The notes: generated by a model not told the origin, from the letters alone. Counted from the stretch's first letter, positions 1 to 11,345 are shown. The stretch is DNA of 35,797 bases from Grifola frondosa (GCA_001683735.1 LUGG01000048.1:1-35797), one strand, 5' to 3'. A program made the numbers and translations.

Positions 1-640
1 GGAAACGACTGCAGGTGCGATGTCGACCATACAATGTCCGCTGTGCGCTGGATACAACCACAGCGGACGTTCTCCAGAGGTATGTCCCCCTCACCTCTTA
101 TTCACCGTCGCCCTGCACGCCGGAAACGACTGCAGGTGCGATGTCGACCATACAATGTCCGCTGTGCGCTGGATACAACCACAGCGGACGTTCTCCAGAG
201 GTATGTCCCCCTCACCTCTTACTCACCGTCGCCCTGCACGCCGGAAACGACTGCAGGTGCGATGTCGACCATACAATGTCCGCTGTGCGCTGGATACAAC
301 CACAGCGGACGTTCTCCAGAGGTATGTCCCCCTCACCTCTTACTCACCGTCGCCCTGCACGCCGGAAACGACTGCAGGTGCGATGTCGACCATACAATGT
401 CCGCTGTGCGCTGGATACAACCACAGCGGACGTTCTCCAGAGGTATGTCCCCTCACCTCTTATTCACCGTCGCCCTGCACGCCGGAAACGACTGCAGGTG
501 CGATGTCGACCATACAATGTCCGCTGTGCGCTGGATACAACCACAGCGGATGTCCTCACCAGGTATGTCCCCCTCACCTCTTACTCACCGTCGCCCTGCA
601 CGCTGGAAACGACTGTAGGTGCGATGTCGACCCTATGACG
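1..640. repeat. 121-bp tandem minisatellite, about 5.3 units
   Basis: Units begin with GGAAACGACTG at 1, 122, 243, 364, 484 and 605, so the lengths are 121, 121, 121, 120 and 121 bp plus a partial last unit. The first four are almost identical. The fifth differs at its splice-like junction, and the sixth diverges after about 45 bp and runs into unique coding-like sequence. Because 121 is 1 modulo 3, the array is open in all three forward frames, so long ORFs here are a repeat artefact. Each unit contains a GTATGT donor-like site and, about 50 nt later, CTGCAG (CTGTAG in the last unit), so each unit could be read as an exon plus a short intron. The array continues off the left edge. Confidence 0.97.
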
Positions 641-3393
641 TCCGCTGTGCGCTGGGATCAAGACTATGTTAGTCGGTGGAGTTGATGGACCTCTACGTGT
701 TCCTGATCCTGAGCTGATTAATGCAATAATCGAGAGTACGACGTTGACTCCAGGGACCAAGGTACGTCCTAATGCTTTACGTATGTCTGTCCACCGAGTC
801 TGAGAATTATGTTGTTAGGTTCAGTTATGGTGTCTGCAAATTCCACTGCCGAAGGTTGCTCCCATCGTCGTCGCTGCTATACGTGTCCCAAATGATTTTG
901 ATGCAGTCCCGCTTGTCGCGCTCTCTGATCGAATTTGGCGTGGTTTGCGAGACTGTTCCATTCATGTGACGTCGTACTCATGTGACGGCACTGATGTTGA
1001 GCGGTCTGTTCAACAGTTGCTACGTGCGAAGGCCACGATGTCGATACACATATAGCATTCCTTCTCCTCATGCTGGCGATTACGAACTATCAACAACTGT
1101 TACTGTATTCGAGAAACAGCCGCTCGTAGTAATTCACGACGTAAAGCACGCTCGCAAGACATATCGGAACGGCGTGTTCTCCGTCGCACGGCTCTTTCCC
1201 TTTGGGAACCACACAGCAATGTATCGTCGCATTCGCGCTATAGCTTTCGAGAAGGACAGCCCCTTGTATCACCGTGATGTTGATAAGATTGACCGTCGAG
1301 ACGACAATGCTGCCTCATGGCTCTTCTCTGCAAGATGTCTTCGATTTCTTGTAGAACATCATCCGGAATATCTCGGCGAAGTCGTGGACCTCTTCATTTC
1401 CGGCGAACTTGTTGATGCTTAACTATGTATCTCATGCAGAATGCCTTCAGCTTGTCCTGAGCGCGGACCACTTCGTGAAGATGTGGCGGTCGTATCTCAC
1501 GGGTGCTGGCTACTCCTCCTATAGTCGCTACTTCCTCTCCCGCCCAGCTGTAGATATCACGCGAATCCTGATTGAAGGTCTTTTCGCATTGATCATGGTC
1601 TATCGGGATTATTGTACGGGCAGGGACACCACTTTTCCGCTTCGCCCTTGGCCCCACTCCAGCGAGGCTTGTAATCATGTCTTCGGCCAAGCACGTCAGG
1701 TCGTGAAGGTCTTCACATTCATGGATTTCCTCTCGATGGTCGGCAAACTGCGTATCAAAATTCGGCAAGTGGTCCTATTGGTGGAATCATCAAACTCGAA
1801 AGCACGAGCAAGTGGTTACAACCATACTATCTCGACGTCACGGGCATCGATTTGCATGCATTGGCAACCTATCCGAATAATGCAGAGATCTAAGGTATCG
1901 CTGTAGCAGCTTTTGATGAGGCTGAGTCACTAGTCGCACATCTAGGCATCTTGCCGAGCCAGCTTCATTCTGCAGATATCGTGATCCATCTCCCGAACAT
2001 CTCGAGCTGGTTTGACGGCGGTAAAGACGTTGATGAAGACGAAGACGAAGAGGAATCACAGGTGGATACTGGCGATGCAGCGGAACTTCGGCATATTGTG
2101 CGTAACGAAGAGTGAGCTCCAGTGGGTTGACAACCGCACAAACACAGAGGATGATGAACGGTTAACACTTACCTTTGCTGCTGTGTCTACCACAGTCGAT
2201 GACATGATCCGGACGTGAGTCAGATCCATAATTTTCCAGTTATTAACTTCTCATTCTCCTTACAGTGCAGCACTACCCGACGTTGACGACGAGTTCGAGG
2301 AAGTCTTAGCTGAAGGATGCCAGCAAATCTATGATTCGATGGCAGCTGCCTTGTCATCGGTCGATGCCTGGGATGCGCCAGAAAAACCTTTCGGACAGGG
2401 CATTCTATCAGTGAATCAGTTCGACTTCAGTTTCCTTGTCGAACTTAGAGAGCAACATCAAACTTGTGAAGCTGCTGAGGGAGTTAGGACGAGCTCTATC
2501 CGGGCAGAAAAAGAGGTAGCCCCGGAGGAAACTCTTCGTCGGCAGATCATCCGATGATTATATGAAGTCACCAAGGAGCAGCATGATCGCGGTGTAGGGA
2601 CTGGGAAAGAACGAGACATACCTTGGTGTGAATCTGGCAGCGCCACTCAATCCGGATCTGCCGGTAATTCCAGAAATGCTGCGACAGTAGCTGCTTCTGT
2701 AGCAGGCGCCGTAAGTGATATCGATATCATTGCGGGTATTTTCTGACGAGTCCAGCTGAAATGGTCTAGGCTGTCAAGCGGCGACTGAACATCTTCACCA
2801 AGGCAGGAGTGCCTTCGCACTTGCTCCACTATATTGCTGGCGCTCGTGTCTCTCCAACGATGCCCCTCCGAATCGGGCAGTATGCCGTTATTCAAGTCCA
2901 CGAGCAAATTGGTGGGATAACCATTGGACAAGGTACGATAATGATTCAGCTGGGAGCTTAGTATTTTTCTCACAATGGCCGGAGCAGTGATAGGTATATA
3001 TTGTAAGTCGGGCAGCAAGAATGGAAGCACGGCTCTGTCGATGATTGCACTACCATTGGTGCAGTCTCCTATGTTGCTGTACAGGTCCTCGAGCATGTTC
3101 ACGGGAAACAGTTCCTTTCCATTCCCAGCGCCACATCTCGCTTCGGCCCGAAGCAGTTTGCTCTCCTACCTTCGACAGCATTCCTTAGTAACCTGGATCA
3201 TCAACCCAAAGTACAAGGGAGTGTTCAGATCATCAAAGATATTGATGTGCCACTCTTCAGAGCAATTCAGACTGCTTTGAAGCTGTTTGGTGATGCAGCA
3301 AAGCTCTTTTCGAAAGTGGCAGAAAGCAGTGGATGCAGCTGTCGAGTAGTGGGATTCTTGTCAAGTAACAAACATAAAGTTCCGGCGGCCTAG
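605..3393 (+). pseudogene. Decayed Agaricomycete-expanded protein, transposase-like (RNase H-like fold suspected)
   Basis: Conserved blocks lie in order but in shifting frames. They are LVGGVDGPLRVPDPEL (about 668-720); PLPKVAPIVVAAIRVPNDFD then VTSYSCDGTDVERSVQ (about 840-1015); VVIHDVKHARKTYRN and SPLYHRDVDKIDRRDDNAA (1110-1320); SSEACNHVFGQARQVVK (about 1660-1710); SKARASGYNHT (about 1797-1830); an acidic stretch (1960-2115); and a C-terminal block ending at TAG 3391-3393. I recognise this order from a large unnamed family in mushroom genomes. The D-x-KH-x-x-K-x-x-RN motif resembles the aspartate block of DDE transposases, which is inference. Frameshifts (near 1045, 1410 and 3000) and in-frame stops (for example after RAKATMSIHI) show decay. 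The 5' end emerges from the minisatellite. Confidence 0.6.
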
Positions 3394-3750
3394 ATGACAT
3401 CTCAGAGTGAAAAATTACATTATTTGAGCCATCCAGACGAAACTCAGGCTTTCTTGAGGCTGGCCGCATGATCCGGACTCTACGTACCCAAGCAAACCTC
3501 GAGCTGGCCGAAAGTCCGGACACGGATTGCTGGAGGTGTCCGGACACAAACGGCCAAATTTAGACCCAATTTCGGCCGGCCTATTATGCCTATATTCAGG
3601 GGTCCTCCTCTGCTGAGTTCTATGAAACATGTGCTACCCATGCTTCGCACGGGCACTTATACTCAAGGTGACACGAGGCAAAAATGAGGTAATTGATATA
3701 AAAAGCATCTGTAACTACGAATAGCTGCACGCTCCATTCCCACAGGTTCC
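3394..3750. other. Intergenic spacer with short palindrome
   Basis: I see no gene here. A perfect 12-nt palindrome GTGTCCGGACAC lies at 3536-3547, and a second TCCGGACAC half-copy lies about 25 nt upstream. The 3' end (about 3660-3750) probably holds the promoter and leader of the gene starting at 3751, but no clear TATA box was found. Confidence 0.5.
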
Positions 3751-5532
3751 ATGCCCCCTACACCCATTATGTACGATCCCAACCTCTCGTTATGGTGTCT
3801 TAAACACGACATACCTAAGAACGAATTACGAAGAGCATTGACAACCAAGTATAAGTCAGTCCCATCTGACGACCATTGCTATCACATAGTTCTCTTCCAT
3901 CCGCGCAGAAAGAAAGATGTCACAGAATGCGACGCCCCGGTCAATACAGCAGCAGGATTTCGTTTTCTCAATTATTATATATCCGCACTTCAATATGCAA
4001 TCAAAGAAAAAGTACTCGATCCCATGGCGAAAGGCGAGGAAGCCGTTCTTGTTCTTACTATCATAGATGGTCTCAAACGCAATCTACTCAACTCACATCG
4101 CGTTCGGGAAGCATTCGTTAAAGCAATGAAGTCTAATCCTCCTGGCGCCATAACTGCCCTCTCTAATTGGCTCTTGGAAATCTACTACATTGGCGAAACT
4201 GCTCCGGATATCGTTAAGGAGTGGATCGGCCTCATCAAAGGCGATGCATTTAAACTAGGTGTGTTAGATGTTTATCCACGATGTTTTAAGTACTGACCAG
4301 AATAAGACTGGGCATCTTGGGTACTGGACGATGAAACGAAGAAGCAATCACGCCTCACTGCCTTCGGTCCAGTGGGGGAGGATCGGGAATTGCCCAAGGA
4401 GGAGGGGTATAATAGCCCGACATTTCAGCAATATGTCGATGCCTTGAGGAAATTCGTTGAGGAGATAATTGCGGGAACGCTCAAGTACTCAGGTGCAGCC
4501 GAATCAGAGGACAAGGCATGTGTGAATGCTCGAAAATTTCCAGTCGCTAAGATAACACATAATATGTAGAAATGATGGTGGCGTGGACACGCCAACGCCA
4601 GTATGTCTCATTTGAAAATATGGTACGAATACTAACCACGTTTAGAGCAAGACAACACATGGGTCGAGATCACGCAAGACCGGGAAAGGCAAGACCAATG
4701 TGGTGTATATTCCTTTCCTTGCATATGCAATATACTGAAAACTCCACCACAGAAATCCAAGGAAATTGTCAACGACAGAGACGATGATCAAGCCGCGTCG
4801 GAAGAAGATACACATGTGGCCGTAAAGCCGACGCGAAAGCGCAAGGGAAAGGAGAAGGCATCACAAAAATGTCGAGCCAACTAAAAATGTATCTGTCTTG
4901 TTCATCCACCCATATTGTCCTGACACATATTCAGCTTTCTGCTAAGCTTTTCGACTCGGATGCGGCGCATGCTGTCACATCTATCGGAACAAACGATGAT
5001 GGTATGTCACCAATTTCTGGATGCATTGTGCTAACATGAAAGAGTAAATGATCTTAGTGACAGAGGAAACCTCTCAGCCCGTCGCTCCCACACCTGTCCT
5101 TACCTATTCCAACAAAGCTCGCACGGTGAGATTCGCCATCGACGAAAATGTAAGGACTGTTCCGCTGGTCGAATATAATAGCAGCGTAGATGATGAGGAT
5201 GCCCACGGAGAGCTGGATGAGGATCCAATGGTCGCCAACAAAGACGATAATGCGGCAAAGGTCAATATTCTACTCCACGTACGTGCTATATGCTAACGGA
5301 TTAACACAGCGCAAAGCGATCGAATCTCCACCGAGATCCTGGGAAAGAAAGCGACCTCGGGAGGTCTGTCTACGAAGCGGCTATACCTATGCAGGAATAA
5401 TTGATCGTGCTTTTATAGGCGTCGACGTCTCCTGAATCTGACTCCAATGGTGATGGCCCTATGGACGAAACCACTGAGGGAACGTGGCGTGTGTTCGTAG
5501 CAATTCCCCATGGATCTGGATTCAGAAGGTGA
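3751..5532 (+). CDS. Unknown intron-rich protein with basic and acidic tail
   Basis: Starts MPPTPIMYDPNLSLWCLKHD. The first exon (3751 to about 4258) is followed by a 48-nt intron (GTGTGT, branch CTGAC, AG) that joins in frame to DWASWVLDDETKKQSRL. The helical N-terminal half (about 280 residues, including LLEIYYIGETAPDIVKEWIG) has no domain I recognise. Later short exons give a Lys/Arg-rich part (SKTTHGSRSRKTGKGKTNV and KPTRKRKGKEKASQK, about 4645-4880), which would suit nuclear localisation, then a Pro/acidic part (5048-5440), ending GSGFRR with TGA at 5530-5532. Exact splicing at 4550-4620 and 4880-5060 is uncertain and a stop must be spliced out there. The 13721-15081 gene has the same plan of globular part then basic tail. 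Real coding content is likely, function unknown. Confidence 0.55.
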
Positions 5533-5599
5533 AAATGTATGACATGCATTTATTTAGTGATGTTCCATGCATTGTAAGCTTGTTCTAGAGACATTGCTC

Positions 5600-6934
5600 A
5601 CACCTCGACAGGTGGTCCTGGAGAGTTAGAACAATGGTCAGGAGTCGAAATGAGTGATTATGTCGAGATGTACTTATCTTTTCTTCCATTTCGCAATTAT
5701 TTATGCTCTCCATGTCAACGGATTATTGTCTCATTTCTAAGTCAAAGGTTAGTATACATGTGATTTCAAATGAATGGTGGGAATCTATCTGACATTCGGT
5801 GGTACAGACTGCATGCCTGCTTCACATATGGAGATTGATGTGGAATCCAACACTGCATTTGTGATGCCGCCAACAAATCCAAATCATCGTGCGTTATTTC
5901 ATGCACAGGATATCTGTTTCTTTCGCTGACTTACGAATTCAAGCATCCATAGACAAATTCTTATCACAGGATCCCACCTGTCTCAATGCGCATCTGGCTG
6001 ATATCATAGAAATGCAACAAATCATTAGTGACAGTGAGTCTCTCGATAACCATGGAATCAAGTAGTTTAATGCTCGTCGATAGTGTTCATCGACAAAACA
6101 GAACATCAGCATGATCTGGAAGATGCAGGACAATCTAGCCAAATGGATACCGTCAGTGCTGTGGAGCCATCCATTGATGAGCATAGAGGAGGTTCCGATG
6201 TTTCACACTTAGGCAATACAGGTGGGAAGGATTTTTCATGCATTCCAGACGTCACTGTCGAATGCCTCCGTATCTATAGTGAAGAATATCGAAGTTGACA
6301 GCCTCTCGTGTAGGTTCGGACAACTCCATTAGAGTCTCATATCCATCTGGTGCTATATCTACCGCCTTGTCGGATACCATATTCGATGGTATGGGTTCTC
6401 TAGTCGTGATTAACAAAGACTAAATACACTTCAACTCCATCAGGCAGTCCTGAAAGAGACCATCATTCCCTCGAGCAAAGAGCCATATATCAAGAACTAG
6501 CTAGCAATATATGACCGAACATCATGTGGCTGCAAAAGTTAGTTCATGGTCAAGAGGTATGTGTTGGTGACAGGCATGATACACGCAACGTATCAGGGCG
6601 TAGCCCGAGAACCGTATTTGCTGCCAAATCGGGTTATGGTCAGACTCATTTCGCGATGGTTATATTGAGATGGAAGACACATTCAACGCGAAGATATCAG
6701 AAATCAAAAGAAACAATCATGCAGCAGTATGTGTTCTCCTTGCTACGAAATATAGACTGAATTAGAGTACTACAGACCGCCTTGCATATGGCCGTAGCAG
6801 ATGTCGGAATATATCTCCAATGTCGAGGAACTACTGACGACGCATTGACAAATAATTGGAACAATGTCATAGCAATTGTGCTGCAGCACAGAGGGGAATT
6901 CAAATGGTGGAGATCGTGCCGGAGTCTTAGATAG
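5600..6934 (+). CDS. Putative further small exons, acidic then helical (same gene or separate)
   Basis: Short open stretches bounded by good GT/AG sites follow the previous gene. They include MPASHMEIDVESNTAFVMPP (about 5815-5880), a Gln/Ile-rich stretch (5941-6045), IDKTEHQHDLEDAGQSSQMD (6083-6230), ISEIKRNNHAA (to about 6727) spliced by a 49-nt intron (GTATGTG to ACTACAG) to ALHMAVADVGIYLQCRGTTD, and a stop TAG at 6932-6934. The last two exons look like a helical coiled segment. They could be the 3' half of the 3751 gene if the TGA at 5530 lies in an intron (GTGAAAATG donor), or a separate degraded gene. No family is recognised. The region is convergent with the BAH-PHD gene, whose stop is at 7162. 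Confidence 0.35.
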
Positions 6935-7161
6935 GCAAATATCAAAATGTTCATTCATAGTCCTCAATGAATCATCTCTTGAGCTTATAATGCACGAGAA
7001 CAACGGAATTGGAAGAACACATTATGCTGTCAAAATATGATTTATAGAGGATGGACTGACTATGGATTTAATGTGTCGTCGCGGATCCTAGAAGGTGTGA
7101 TAAGTCGCCTATTCATTTACCATAATGCATATGGAGCTGTATAGAGGACGATTGTACAGCG

Positions 7162-8522
7162 CTAGATAATGAGGCCGCATGACGGGCATATGCAATAGGA
7201 GGGAACGTCGAGCGAGACGAACTGTTTATACTTCTCCAACATGTCTTGCTCCGTGTCCTGCTCCATCGCCTCCTCCACAATCCTACGTGGGTTTTCAGGG
7301 ACTCCAGAACTCATATGATGGTCCCGTATCTTCTTTATGACAATCTCAAAACTGAGAGGATAGCCAACACCTTCGGATCCACGCTGAATCGGCCAGGAGA
7401 GCACTAATCCCCATATGTCACTGTAATTCACATCAGTTTTATGTGACTTCGCCCAAAGAAAATAGGTCTGATTGGTGTCATCAGGGATGTCTCCGATCAA
7501 TGGGGCAATGCAGCCAATGTGGAACCATTTGGTGCATTGTGTGCACCACCGGAGGATGTCGTCGTCGGGATAGTACTTTCCACCTTTGTGGCATGCATCG
7601 ATACAGATACGAACATATTTCTATTCATGATGCAGATGCTTGATTAGTGGTAGTGGTTCATTTATATAACATTAACTTACATGCACGCGCTTCTTCGCCT
7701 TCATTCCTAGGATCCGTAGCGATCTCCAATAAACGTCTTCCTCACACATGGGACGGAGATCGACTTGGTCCATATGGAATTTGATGATGTCCGATTCGGC
7801 TGTTGCGTGGTAAATTAAAATATTATTTATTTCGACATGCTATTCACTCACATTCGATACATGTGGTCGTCTGGTAGTCGGTGTGATCTGTCAAGACAAG
7901 TTCCCGACGTCCTAATGTCATTAATCCCCTGAACGGAAATGTACTGTTACTCGTTATCTTCTACAATGTAGGGAATATTGCGCACAGTTTCGAAAGAGTC
8001 TCTTTCTCACCTGCCTTCATTGTCGACGTAAAGAAGTCTGAGTATCGATAAAACCATCTACACTCCATATATGACTGAAATACGAGTATAATTAACACTG
8101 TTTTACATTATCGACAGCTATAACAATGGCCTCACCTTATCCTTTGACACTCGGATTTTATCCGTGATACAGTGCCAATAGCGGTCCCCGGGGATAACAC
8201 CAGTCTTCCGATACGATGGATCATTGCAGTATGTGCGCACATCAGGGCGTAACATTACACTGATATTACAATGAGTTCATCGTCCAATGAGCCCCACTAT
8301 TTAGATTCACATTGATCCAAGTTCAATGATCGTAGGATCTTCATCATCATCTGATTTTACTGTTAAATGGAATCGTGCGTGATCACCATTTATGCATGAA
8401 ATTACGTTGCAGATGAATGACCTACTAGTAAGTGTACGGACTGATTGTAATTTGAGGAACTCTTCACGGGATGTCATTCTTGTCAACGTTTGGGAGAGGG
8501 TGTGAGCATAAGCACGTCGCAC
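7162..8522 (-). CDS. BAH domain plus PHD-like zinc finger protein (chromatin-reader type)
   Basis: Minus strand, about five or six exons. After an N-terminal stretch (MRRAYAHTLSQ), the BAH-like core reads RPDVRTYCNDPS, GVIPGDRYWHCITDKIRVSK, ECRWFYRYSDFF and LGRRELVLTDHTDYQTTTCIE, the usual BAH order (interaction edge, W-FYR strand, RELVLT-H). It continues with SDIIKFHMDQVDLRPM and YWRSLRILGMKAKKRVH, then a PHD-like finger (ICIDACHKGG, DILRWCTQCTKWFHIGC) and a closing CICPSCG before the stop at 7162. Introns are short with clean GT-AG: after GSI, after VSKDK, after CIE and after KKRVH. The junction after FTSTMKA does not keep phase as I read it, so a frameshift or unusual donor is possible there (about 7930-8020). 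BAH-PHD proteins generally bind nucleosomes or modified histones in the nucleus; the role here is inferred. An upstream exon cannot be excluded. Confidence 0.72.
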
Positions 8523-8872
8523 AGTGGCCCTTTTATCATGGATCGGTCCGAACGCGGCATTCCGATAATGTAACGATGTCTATTGTCTTTTCGTTGTTCA
8601 TTCGCCGTCGTTCTCAGTGACATCATCTTGAGAAATTGTCTTACGACTACTTTGCCCGTCTGAATATGCCCACCTACAACATCTCACAGGTATATTAGAT
8701 CATTCTTTAGTCCCATATTCGATCATCTCAATATATTAGATTATTGTTTGGTCTTGTTTTACCACTTTTTTTTTAAAAATATAGTAATATGTACGCTACG
8801 TATCTTTCGCTTCTGCGCATTTGCTTACTCGACTAGCGCCGTCGGGATGCCGGCCCGTGATAATATTCGGAG
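8523..8872. promoter_or_regulatory. Divergent intergenic region
   Basis: AT-rich spacer between the minus-strand BAH-PHD gene and the plus-strand gene that probably begins near 8873. A T-run followed by ATATAGTAATATG lies at 8763-8792. No motif identifies a specific regulator. Its role as a shared promoter is inferred only from the divergent layout. Confidence 0.3.
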
Positions 8873-10146
8873 ATGGGGTCTGATTCCAAGGACATGCAAA
8901 TTATACTACTATTAAGGCTACTTTCGCGATTATCATGTTCAATGTCAACGAAGAGCGAGAACCAAGACGAAGTGGAACTGGACAAGGTATTGTGCCAGGC
9001 ACTCAGGCTGGTCCTCTCGCCTCTATCATGCCGATGCCGAATGTCTGCACGGAGTGAACGGACTACACGAACAACCATACAATATAGAGATCGAAATAAT
9101 ATTGGTGATGTGCTTGATGGGCGAGCCAATTCCACACCGATAATTGCCCCGCTGTACTCCTTAAAAAGAATCAAATTTTATTATAGATCCTGGCATGCGA
9201 GCGACATCATCGTCCCCATGTCTTCGTTTTCTCTTCTTTGTTGAAGTTGCGTCGGGATCACGTGGTCGAGAAAGGTACGTTGTGTTGGTTTCAATTTGAA
9301 CCACCGAAATTCCCAGCTTTCCTGAACCGCAGCAACATAATTTGATTTAGGCGATCAGATCATGGTTCATTATGGAACATTATATGGCATATTTATATTG
9401 GTCGTACCTGGACTTGTTCTGCGCAGTTTCCCAAAGCTCCCCGCACACTGTACTAGCATTCCAAGCATGGCTCTTATTCCCAGACCCCATAAAAACGATT
9501 TGGTATCGCTCAAGCGTGCGATGCAATTGCAAAACGATCACGAGCGATTTAAAGACGTGACGGTGTGTGGGGGTTCCTGTGATCCACATTCAGGGCGGGT
9601 TTTCGGATGAGCTAATTAAATATTCCACTTTTCTTTTTAGCGTCATCTGAGGCAAAACATCGGGCGAATGTTAAAGCCCAATATTCACTGGGCTGAGCAG
9701 GACCTAGATACGAAGATGGCATATATTCGTCGTGTAAGTGAAATCTCTCAATACGTTAATGATACTGACGGTTTATGTTCACGATAGGTGGTGGAGACGT
9801 ATCCGTTCTTGAAACGATACGAAGGAGCCTGGCCGGTGATAGTCTTCACTCAACGGAGGCTGGGTGGAGCCGTTCACGCCCACAGACAGAAGCTGTTGAA
9901 GGCAAGTAAGGACAAAGAGAAGAGCAAACTACAGGATAATCTTCAGGTGGGTTTTTGTTGCATCCTGGAGCTGGAATTCGAAGCTGATATGCTATTTGTT
10001 CGTAGCATCCACTGCGTGCTCGGTCGTCGACACCAGGTCCGTCCCGTGGCTCTCAGCCCTTGCAGGTGGTAGTCGAGTTGGCTACCAAGGTGCACGTCTA
10101 TAATCACTGCGGTCCCCGGGAATTGTCGAAGTCCGGAATGGAGTAA
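8873..10146 (+). CDS. Unknown Agaricomycete protein with conserved C-terminal helical block
   Basis: The best-supported part runs from about 9187. RRDHVVEK is joined across a GTACGTTG to TTTAG intron to GDQIMVHYGTLYGIFILVVP and PALPAHCTSIP-type sequence, then RAMQLQNDHERFKDVT is spliced to RHLRQNIGRMLKPNIHWAEQ. A further intron leads to VVETYPFLKRYEGAWPVIVF, and after AHRQKLLKASKDKEKSKLQ two short exons end at TAA 10144-10146. The pattern of a -RN(I/L)G-LLKP-IH- block followed by YxxLKRYEGAWP recurs in unnamed mushroom proteins. The 5' part from 8873 (MGSDSKDMQI) is less certain because another open frame overlaps it on the minus strand. Function is unknown, and the end of the protein could be different. 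Confidence 0.45.
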
Positions 10147-10555
10147 GATCGAGGAATTGTCTGTAAATCCTGTGCCAATCCCACGTGTACCATCAATATA
10201 TTTGCACAAGTCGCACAAGTCACCTTTCGCGTCCTGCGAGCGGATCGAACTAGATCACGGTTTGTATCGTTTCGCGAATAAGATCTGGACACCTGCTTGT
10301 TCACAAATCCTTACTTTCGCTCACATGTAAATAGTCATTATTTCCTGGCCACGGGACAATGGAGGGATTGTTTCAACATCCCACTATCCTGTTGGGCTGC
10401 TGTTCGAATCCAGATCTTAACATGGCATAGGATTGCTCGCGCTGGCTTATAAACATTTGTTCTTCGTCATCGTGCATCACCCTTCTTCTCTCCTCCCATC
10501 AGCCTCTTTATAGCAATAGCGCATCCGTCACCGCATATAACGAGCTTACACCGCC
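10147..10555. other. No gene seen
   Basis: Spacer after the 8873-10146 gene. Short open frames here show no protein-like composition or splice logic, and I see no RNA gene. Confidence 0.4.
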
Positions 10556-10790
10556 GGTCAATCGCGATGTTGTCACAACATTTGAGATTTGATGGATTGT
10601 CACGAGTATGGGAATAATGTTGTCGTAATATCATTCGCTAAGCATCGTCACAATACTTGAGAGCCAATACCGGTGTGACATTGATGGAGCAACCTCTACC
10701 CGGTATTGAGTGTTCAATGTCATCCCAACGTTGCCGCAACAGTATCGGAACAATATTGGAATAATATCGGAAAAATGTCCGCCCAAGCTC
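10556..10790. repeat. Dispersed non-coding repeat, copy A
   Basis: Rich in GTCACAA and ACAATA words. It contains a perfect 15-nt palindrome ATGTTGT-C-ACAACAT (10567-10581). The stretch TCAATGTCATCCCAACGTTG resembles TCAATATCATTCCAATGTTG in the 11136-11345 copy, in the same orientation. Non-coding and likely the remnant of a small transposable element. The two copies flank the tRNA-like segment at 10831-10910. Confidence 0.5.
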
Positions 10791-10830
10791 GAAGAATAAG
10801 AAAAAAAAATAAGAAAAAAGAGAAATTTTA

Positions 10831-10910
10831 TCCTACACCAGGGCTCGAACTCATATCGTGCAGCAGCAACTCACACAAAATTCACGACCATAACCACTAG
10901 ACTACAGATA
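10831..10910 (-). mobile_element. tRNA-like SINE head (A and B box) on minus strand
   Basis: Read on the minus strand, the segment starts TATCTGTAGTCTAGTGGTTA, an A-box-like D-arm, and ends with GAGTTCGAGCCCTGGTGTAGGA, a B-box-like T-arm, 80 nt in all. The acceptor ends pair only partly (TATC with GATA) and the anticodon arm is poor, so it is not a functional tRNA by eye. It is followed at once by T-rich sequence (CTTTTTTC and TTTTTTTTT), which could end a Pol III transcript. A tRNA-derived SINE or tRNA pseudogene fits best. Confidence 0.55.
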
Positions 10911-11135
10911 CTTAATACACTGTGATTCATTAAATATTATACTCATTATACGCCAACTTAATACTTCAAATGTCTCCGAAGTCTCCATGTATGTACTAAT
11001 GTATAATAACAGCAGCATTCTGTGTGGTTGCCTCCTTAGTAAACTCAATCATATGTTAGACTCTGTTTCTATTAGGCTGAAGACAAATTCATTAAGAAGG
11101 AATGCATATTTACAGTGATGGTCATTGACCTTGCT

Positions 11136-11345
11136 ACAGCACAGCCAGGACAACGGTGGCACACTGGCACAATGCTGCGGGCGCCTTGGATTCTCAATAT
11201 CATTCCAATGTTGTCCCAACATCGTGCTCGCATGGGAATGACGCCCAAAGCCCCGTGATCCTGCGCTGGCACAGTGTTGTCACGGGATGTTACTGGCATG
11301 GTAACAATACTGTCACACTATGTTTCGCTAAACATTGACGCGGCA
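11136..11345. repeat. Dispersed non-coding repeat, copy B
   Basis: Shares with copy A (10556-10790) the CAAT-TCAT-CCAA-GTTG core and the TTCGCTAA-CAT word, but is GC-richer and otherwise diverged. No coding potential is evident. It probably derives from the same small element as copy A. Confidence 0.4.

Noticed and set aside
15..685. Three long overlapping plus-strand open frames (about 195-220 codons)
   Set aside because: They read the 121-bp tandem repeat, whose length rotates the frame each unit, so all three frames stay open for trivial reasons.
660..740. Possible Argonaute PIWI start (TMLVGGVDG resembling T-GxDVTHP)
   Set aside because: The following blocks (PDPELINAII, PLPKVAPIVVAAI, SYSCDGTD) match the unnamed transposase-like family and no PIWI motifs follow.
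8833..9174. Minus-strand open frame overlapping the start of the 8873 gene
   Set aside because: It shows no family similarity or splice context, and the plus strand has the better exon chain downstream. The call is not firm.
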